A stretch of DNA of 64,000 nt from Mycolicibacterium phlei (lineage in GTDB: Bacteria > Actinomycetota > Actinomycetes > Mycobacteriales > Mycobacteriaceae): assembly GCF_001583415.1 (NCBI RefSeq), contig NZ_CP014475.1, positions 4,030,001-4,094,000 on the forward strand. Direction: 5' to 3'. Below, piece by piece: positions 59,907-64,000 of this stretch. Below the pieces are notes generated by a model, which worked only from the letters and a program-made list of their open reading frames with translations, was not told the DNA's origin and did not search any database. Each line of letters opens with the position of its first letter. Within the stretch, counting starts at the first letter, position 1. The position numbers were made by a program, and so were the translations under genes.

Positions 59907-60744
59907 AACGCTCCTTCTCCGGTAGACGTTCCCGCGATCCGGGTGGCCAGCGCGAACACCTCGTCGAACATGGCCGGGGTCAGCCGGCCGGTGAAGGTGT
60001 TCTGCTGGCTGGGGTGATAGCAGCCGAGCAGCGTCACCCCGTCGAGTTCCACCGTCGCCGCATGCCCGAACTTCGGGGCCGGCGCGGGCACCGCCACCCC
60101 GCCGTCACGCAGCATCTGCAGCGCCGCGCGCCAGGCGAACCCGCCCAAAGCGACCACCACCCGCACGTACCGGGAGATCAACCGCCACTCCGCGTCCAGC
60201 CACGGCGCGCAGGTCGCGCGTTCGGCGGGCGTCGGGCTGTTGCCGGGAGGGGCGCACCGCACCGCGGCGGCGACGCGAGTCGCCTTGAGCTTCAACCCGT
60301 CCGCGGCGTCGACGCACGACTCCTGGTTGGCCAGCCCCGCGCGGTACAGCGCGGCGTACAGGAAATCCCCGAGCGGTCGCCGGTGAACACCCGGCCGGTC
60401 CGGTTCGCCCCGTGCGCCGCCGGCGCCAGCCCCACGATCAGCACCCGCGGCCGCGCCGCCCCGAACCCCGTCGCGGGCCTGCCCCAGTACGGCTCGTCGG
60501 CGTAGGACCGGCGCTTGGAGACGGCGACCTCCTCGCGCCACTCGACCAGGCGCGGGCAGGCCCGGCACACCGAGATCTCGGCGTCGAGCTCGGCCAGCGA
60601 GCGCGCCGCCGCGGCCATCGAGGCGACCTGCGCGGCCGTCGTCGCCACCGCGGTGCGCGGGGTGGCCGGGTCTCCGGGCCATCCCGAACCGGGCGGCACC
60701 GGCGACTCGAACCGCCGCCCGGTGCGCGGATGGGGCAACTGCAT
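59903..60744 (-). pseudogene. udgB: udgB: family 5 uracil-DNA glycosylase interrupted by a 1-nt frameshift
   Basis: The N-terminal part (ATG 60744) has ISVCRACPRLVEW for two Fe-S cysteines and the family 5 motif GLAPAAHGANRTGRVFTGDRSG. It then loses frame at a G-run (60370-60367 on the minus strand). The other frame continues exactly with DFLYAALYRAGLANQES, the remaining cysteines, and CYHPSQQN to the stop at 59903. Adding one G restores a 280-residue protein. It is either a recent inactivation or a sequencing error. The intact enzyme removes uracil and other deaminated bases. Confidence 0.85.
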
Positions 60745-60820
60745 GACAACCACTGTGCCGGTGCGCGATATTCGGCCGCCCGGCGGGGCCGGTCGCTGTT
60801 AGATTCTGGCCCGATAACTC
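60745..60820. promoter_or_regulatory. Divergent promoter region udgB / tap
   Basis: TAGATT at 60800-60805 is a fair -10 for tap, with transcription near 60812 and a ~9-nt leader. No AT-rich WhiB7-type box was seen upstream of a -35. Confidence 0.4.
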
Positions 60821-62044
60821 ATGACGAACACGCGGCGCGGTCCCCTGCTCCTGGTCCTGTTCGCCGCGTTGACGGCCGGCGCGGGCAACGGCATCTCGCT
60901 GGTCGCGTTCCCGTGGCTGGTGTTGCAGCGCAACGGGTCTGCGGTCGAGGCGTCGATCGTGGCGATGGCGGGCACGCTGCCGCTGCTGGTCGCCACGTTG
61001 ATCGCCGGCGCCGCGGTGGACTACCTGGGCCGACGGCGGGTGTCGATGCTGTCCGACGCGTTGTCGGCGCTGTCGGTGGCGACGGTGCCGGTGCTGGCCC
61101 TGACCTTCGGCGTGCAGGCCGTCAACGTCGCGGTGCTGGCCGCACTCGCCGCTCTCGGCGCCTTCTTCGACCCGGCCGGGATGACCGCCCGCGAGACCAT
61201 GCTGCCGGAGGCGGCCACCCGCGCGGGCTGGACCCTGGACCGCGCCAACAGCTTCTACGAGGCGGTGTTCAACCTGGCCTACATCGTCGGGCCGGGCATC
61301 GGCGGCCTGCTGATCGCGACGCTCGGCGGCATCAACACGATGTGGGTGACCGCGGGGGCGTTCGTCGCCTCGATCGTGGCGATCGCCGCGCTGCGCCTGG
61401 AGGGCGCCGGGCGCCCCGACCGCGAGGCACTGCCCGACGGGGTGTGGGCGGGCATCGTCGAGGGGCTGCGGTTCGTCTGGCGCAGCAGGGTGCTGCGCAC
61501 GCTGGCGATCGTGGACCTGGTCGCGACCGGGCTGTACATGCCGATGGAGTCGGTGCTGTTCCCCAAGTACTTCACCGACCGCGAGGAGCCGGCCCAACTC
61601 GGCTGGGTGCTGATGGCGCTGTCGATCGGCGGACTGGTCGGCGCGCTCGGCTACGCGTGGCTGTCGGAACGCATGAGCCGGCGGGCCACCATGCTCACCG
61701 CGGTGCTGACGCTGGGGGTGGCGATGACGGTGATCGCGTTCCTGCCGCCGCTGCCGCTGATCCTGGTGCTGTGCGCGATCGTCGGGCTGGTCTACGGACC
61801 GATCGCACCGATCTACAACTACGTCATGCAGACGCAGGCGCCGCCGCATCTGCGCGGCCGGGTGGTCGGCGTGATGGGGTCGCTGGCCTACGCGGCGGGG
61901 CCGCTGGGGCTGATCGTGGCGGGCCCGCTCGCCGACACCGCAGGCCTCAACGCGACGTTCCTGGCGCTGGCGCTGCCGATGGTGGCGCTCGGCGTGGTGT
62001 CGCTGTTCCTGTCGGCGCTGCGCGAACTCGACCGTCCCGCTTGA
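60821..62044 (+). CDS. tap: MFS efflux pump Tap
   Basis: 407 residues with about 12 membrane helices. Very like M. tuberculosis Tap (Rv1258c) as remembered: VAFPWLVLQRNGSA, AVDYLGRRRVSML, GAFFDPAGMTARE, PMESVLFPKYFTDREEPAQLGW and LRGRVVGVMGSLAYAAGPLGL. Tap pumps contribute to intrinsic tetracycline and aminoglycoside tolerance, and the neighbour udgB matches the Rv1259 order. It is preceded by a divergent, frameshifted udgB. Confidence 0.88.
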   Translation: MTNTRRGPLLLVLFAALTAGAGNGISLVAFPWLVLQRNGSAVEASIVAMAGTLPLLVATLIAGAAVDYLGRRRVSMLSDALSALSVATVPVLALTFGVQAVNVAVLAALAALGAFFDPAGMTARETMLPEAATRAGWTLDRANSFYEAVFNLAYIVGPGIGGLLIATLGGINTMWVTAGAFVASIVAIAALRLEGAGRPDREALPDGVWAGIVEGLRFVWRSRVLRTLAIVDLVATGLYMPMESVLFPKYFTDREEPAQLGWVLMALSIGGLVGALGYAWLSERMSRRATMLTAVLTLGVAMTVIAFLPPLPLILVLCAIVGLVYGPIAPIYNYVMQTQAPPHLRGRVVGVMGSLAYAAGPLGLIVAGPLADTAGLNATFLALALPMVALGVVSLFLSALRELDRPA

Positions 62045-62048
62045 GGTT

Positions 62049-64000
62049 TCAGCCGCCCGGTCCGCGCAGGGCGATCGCGGCCAGTTCCTCGCGGGAGCTG
62101 GCACCCACCCGCTGGCAGGCCCGGTAGATGTGACCCTCGACGCTGCGCACCGACATCACCAGCCGTTCAGCGATCTCGCGGTTGCTCAGCCCGGCGACGA
62201 CGAACTCGACGATCTCGCGCTGACGACCGGTCAGCGGCTGGCTGGCCGGGGTGCGCAGCGCCGGGGTGCACAGCCCGCCGCAGGCGTCGCTGAGCTCGCG
62301 TGCCACCGCGGCGGCGTACAGCCCGCGCTTGCGCTGCTGGGCCGCGGTGAACGCGACGGCGGCCTGCGCGGCGGCGTCGGCGGCGGCCGCCCGGTCCCCG
62401 ATCGCGCGGTACTCGTCGGCCACCGCGAGCAGACCCTCGCCGTCGTTGGCGGCCAGCGACTCGGCGTGGTGCGCAACGGCGTTCGCCAGCGGCAGGCCGA
62501 GCTGCGTGGCCAGCTCCCCGGCCCGCGCCACACCCGAGTCGTCACCCCACTGCGCGGCGACCTGCAGACAGGCCACCTCGTGCGTCGGCTGGTTGCGCTC
62601 CCGCGCCACGGCGGCCTCGGCCAGCACGGTGGCGATCGCGTCGCCCACACACCCGTTGGCCGCCTGCGCCCAGCCGGTCGCGATGGCCAGCGCGGTCTGC
62701 ATGAACAGAAAACCGGGTGGCACACTGACGCGCGCCTCGGCGATCGCCGCGTTCGCCGCCTGCGGCTCACCGAGTTTGGCGTGCGCCTCGGCCAGCGCGA
62801 AACACGTCGCGGGCCGCAGACCCGTGTGGACACCGTGCTGTTCGACACCGGCCAGCGCCTCGTGCAGCAGCCGCACCGCCTCCCGGACCTCGCCACGCAT
62901 CAGCGCCGTCACCCCGAGCAGCGATGTGAGGTTGGCGTAGGCCAGGCTGGGCACCTCGTGCGCCGAGTCGGCCAGACGCCGCGCCATCGCCGCGCACTCG
63001 TCGAACAGACCGGTCAGCCGGCAGGCCCTGGCGTACACGCTGGCGTACCAGAACCGCATGTGCGAGGCCTGAAACGACGTCAGCGCCCGGTCCAGCGCGG
63101 CCCCGGCGACCGGGGCCAGTTCCCCGGTCCTGCCGAGCGCTCCCAGCGCCATCGTCAGCGCCACCGACGCCATCATCGCGTGCAGGTCGGTGAGCAGACC
63201 GGAATCCAGTGCGGCCCTTGCCTTTCGCACCGCCGTCTGGCACCGCGCCGACGACACGTCGACACACGCCTCGATCGCCGCCCGGGCGAACTGGTCGGCG
63301 GTGGTCTCCGGCCCGTCGGCCAGGCCGGCGAGGATGTCGGCCGCGTCGCCGATGCGGCCCAGCATCCACAGCAGGTTGACCGCCCGCAGCGTGGACCGCT
63401 GATTCGAGCCCGCACCGGCGGCGGTCAGTCCGGCCAGCATCGCCTCGGCCTGCGCACCGCGGCCCAGCAGCAGCAGGTTCAGCGCCCGGATCTCGGCCGC
63501 CTCGGGTGCACCGGCCTCGGAGGCCGCCGTCGCGAACCGGTCGGCCAGGTCGAGGTCGAGCAGCGTCATCGCGTACCGCGCCGCCTCCAGGCACAGCTGC
63601 GGATCGGTCGGCAGGTCGGACTCCAGCCGCAGCAGGCCGCGGCGCACGGTGGCCTGCATGTCGGGATCGCCGTCGGCGGCCAGCCGGTCGGCGAGCCGGC
63701 CACGCAGCTTCGACAGGTACATCTCCCCGGCGGCCGCCCGGCGCAGTTCGCCGAACAGCGGATGAGCAAGCCGCGCCACCAGCGCACCGCCGTCGCGGTC
63801 GACGGTGACCAGCCGCATCTGCTCGGCGGTCTCCAGATCGGCCCGGTCGACCAGATCGCACAGCGCGTCGACGGCCAGCGGCTCACACTGCGACAGCGTG
63901 TCGACCACCAGCTCCACCCCGGGGCTGAGCCGGCGCAGCTGCCTGCCGACCATGTCGCTGATGCTCTGCGACACCGCGACGTCGCCGTCCCACAGCCACA
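62049..64000 (-). CDS. LuxR/LAL-type transcriptional regulator (N-terminus outside window)
   Basis: At least 650 residues; the frame is still open at the window edge, so the AAA-type ATPase part expected upstream is missing here. The visible part starts with a winged-helix-like segment (SQSISDMVGRQLRRLSPGVELVVDTL), continues with a long TPR-like helical region, and ends with a LuxR HTH (LTGRQREIVEFVVAGLSNREIAERLVMSVRSVEGHIYRAC, last ~60 residues). The in-frame GTG at 63974 is probably internal. It lies 4 bp from the end of the convergent tap. Confidence 0.82.
   Translation of the reverse strand, partial: WLWDGDVAVSQSISDMVGRQLRRLSPGVELVVDTLSQCEPLAVDALCDLVDRADLETAEQMRLVTVDRDGGALVARLAHPLFGELRRAAAGEMYLSKLRGRLADRLAADGDPDMQATVRRGLLRLESDLPTDPQLCLEAARYAMTLLDLDLADRFATAASEAGAPEAAEIRALNLLLLGRGAQAEAMLAGLTAAGAGSNQRSTLRAVNLLWMLGRIGDAADILAGLADGPETTADQFARAAIEACVDVSSARCQTAVRKARAALDSGLLTDLHAMMASVALTMALGALGRTGELAPVAGAALDRALTSFQASHMRFWYASVYARACRLTGLFDECAAMARRLADSAHEVPSLAYANLTSLLGVTALMRGEVREAVRLLHEALAGVEQHGVHTGLRPATCFALAEAHAKLGEPQAANAAIAEARVSVPPGFLFMQTALAIATGWAQAANGCVGDAIATVLAEAAVARERNQPTHEVACLQVAAQWGDDSGVARAGELATQLGLPLANAVAHHAESLAANDGEGLLAVADEYRAIGDRAAAADAAAQAAVAFTAAQQRKRGLYAAAVARELSDACGGLCTPALRTPASQPLTGRQREIVEFVVAGLSNREIAERLVMSVRSVEGHIYRACQRVGASSREELAAIALRGPGG

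Noticed and set aside
60745..60820. WhiB7-type promoter for tap
   Set aside because: Expected from family knowledge, but no AT-rich box before a -35 was found.

Overview
The window is high-GC actinobacterial DNA, most probably from a fast-growing environmental mycobacterium (Mycolicibacterium type). The evidence is the gene content: TcrX/TcrY, an OppBCDA system with two fused ATPase domains, the LprB/LprC lipoproteins, a Tap-type efflux pump, an Rv1264-like cyclase, a 13E12-type DUF222/HNH protein and a CysNC fusion. Many start codons also lie 6-7 nt downstream of a TAnnnT-type -10 box, the arrangement of mycobacterial leaderless mRNAs. From memory, the order of many genes (Rrf2 regulator, cysN, cysD, oppBCDA, SbcC/D-like pair, sixA, lprC/lprB, ABC exporter pair, cyclase, HIT, udgB, tap) follows M. 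tuberculosis Rv1287 back to Rv1258c. Here a large sulfonate/two-component block sits between cysD and opp.

Layout. 1-11.2 kb: a 5'-truncated secreted glycoside hydrolase with VCBS-like and YVTN domains, an SDR, a small secreted ORF that looks like an internally deleted hydrolase, an F420/LLM oxidoreductase, a DUF4032 protein, a NarL-type two-component pair with a DUF4097 membrane protein, and an acetyltransferase. 11.2-25.4 kb: a decayed VOC gene, an Rrf2 regulator, an isochorismatase-like hydrolase, then a sulfur-assimilation block. That block holds cysD-cysNC-cysQ, a hotdog thioesterase bracketed by an inverted pair of ~61-bp repeats, a flavoprotein-ferredoxin pair, an IclR regulator, and a TauD-like dioxygenase with a sulfonate-type ABC transporter and an FMN monooxygenase. 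25.4-29.4 kb: an MFS protein, TcrXY and two small secreted Thr-rich proteins.

29.5-44.7 kb: oppBCDA, a DUF309 protein, an SbcC/SbcD-like pair, sixA, lprB-lprC and a heterodimeric ABC exporter. 44.7-51.9 kb: an aldo/keto reductase with a divergent TetR and an intervening palindrome, a SnoaL-like protein, dtd, and a copper operon (CopZ, a two-repeat His-rich envelope protein, P1B ATPase) behind a TACCC-n5-GGGTA operator. 51.9-64 kb: an adenylate cyclase divergent from a hypoxanthine-DNA glycosylase, a DUF222/HNH protein, an AT-rich noncoding stretch, two secreted Asn/Gly-repeat proteins, a HIT protein, an LLM oxidoreductase, a frameshifted udgB, tap, and a LuxR/LAL regulator cut by the window edge.

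The most unusual signals are: the two adjacent Asn-rich secreted proteins that share an NGN..Q..N-I-x-N-x-Q repeat; short upstream ORFs whose TGA overlaps the ATG of cysD, tauD and oppB; the inverted repeat pair around the thioesterase; the copper-operon protein with two HLHP/HVHP repeats; the flavoprotein-ferredoxin pair in the sulfonate locus with a shared putative operator; and several decaying genes (VOC, udgB, mini-hydrolase). No CRISPR array, tRNA, rRNA or complete insertion sequence was seen.
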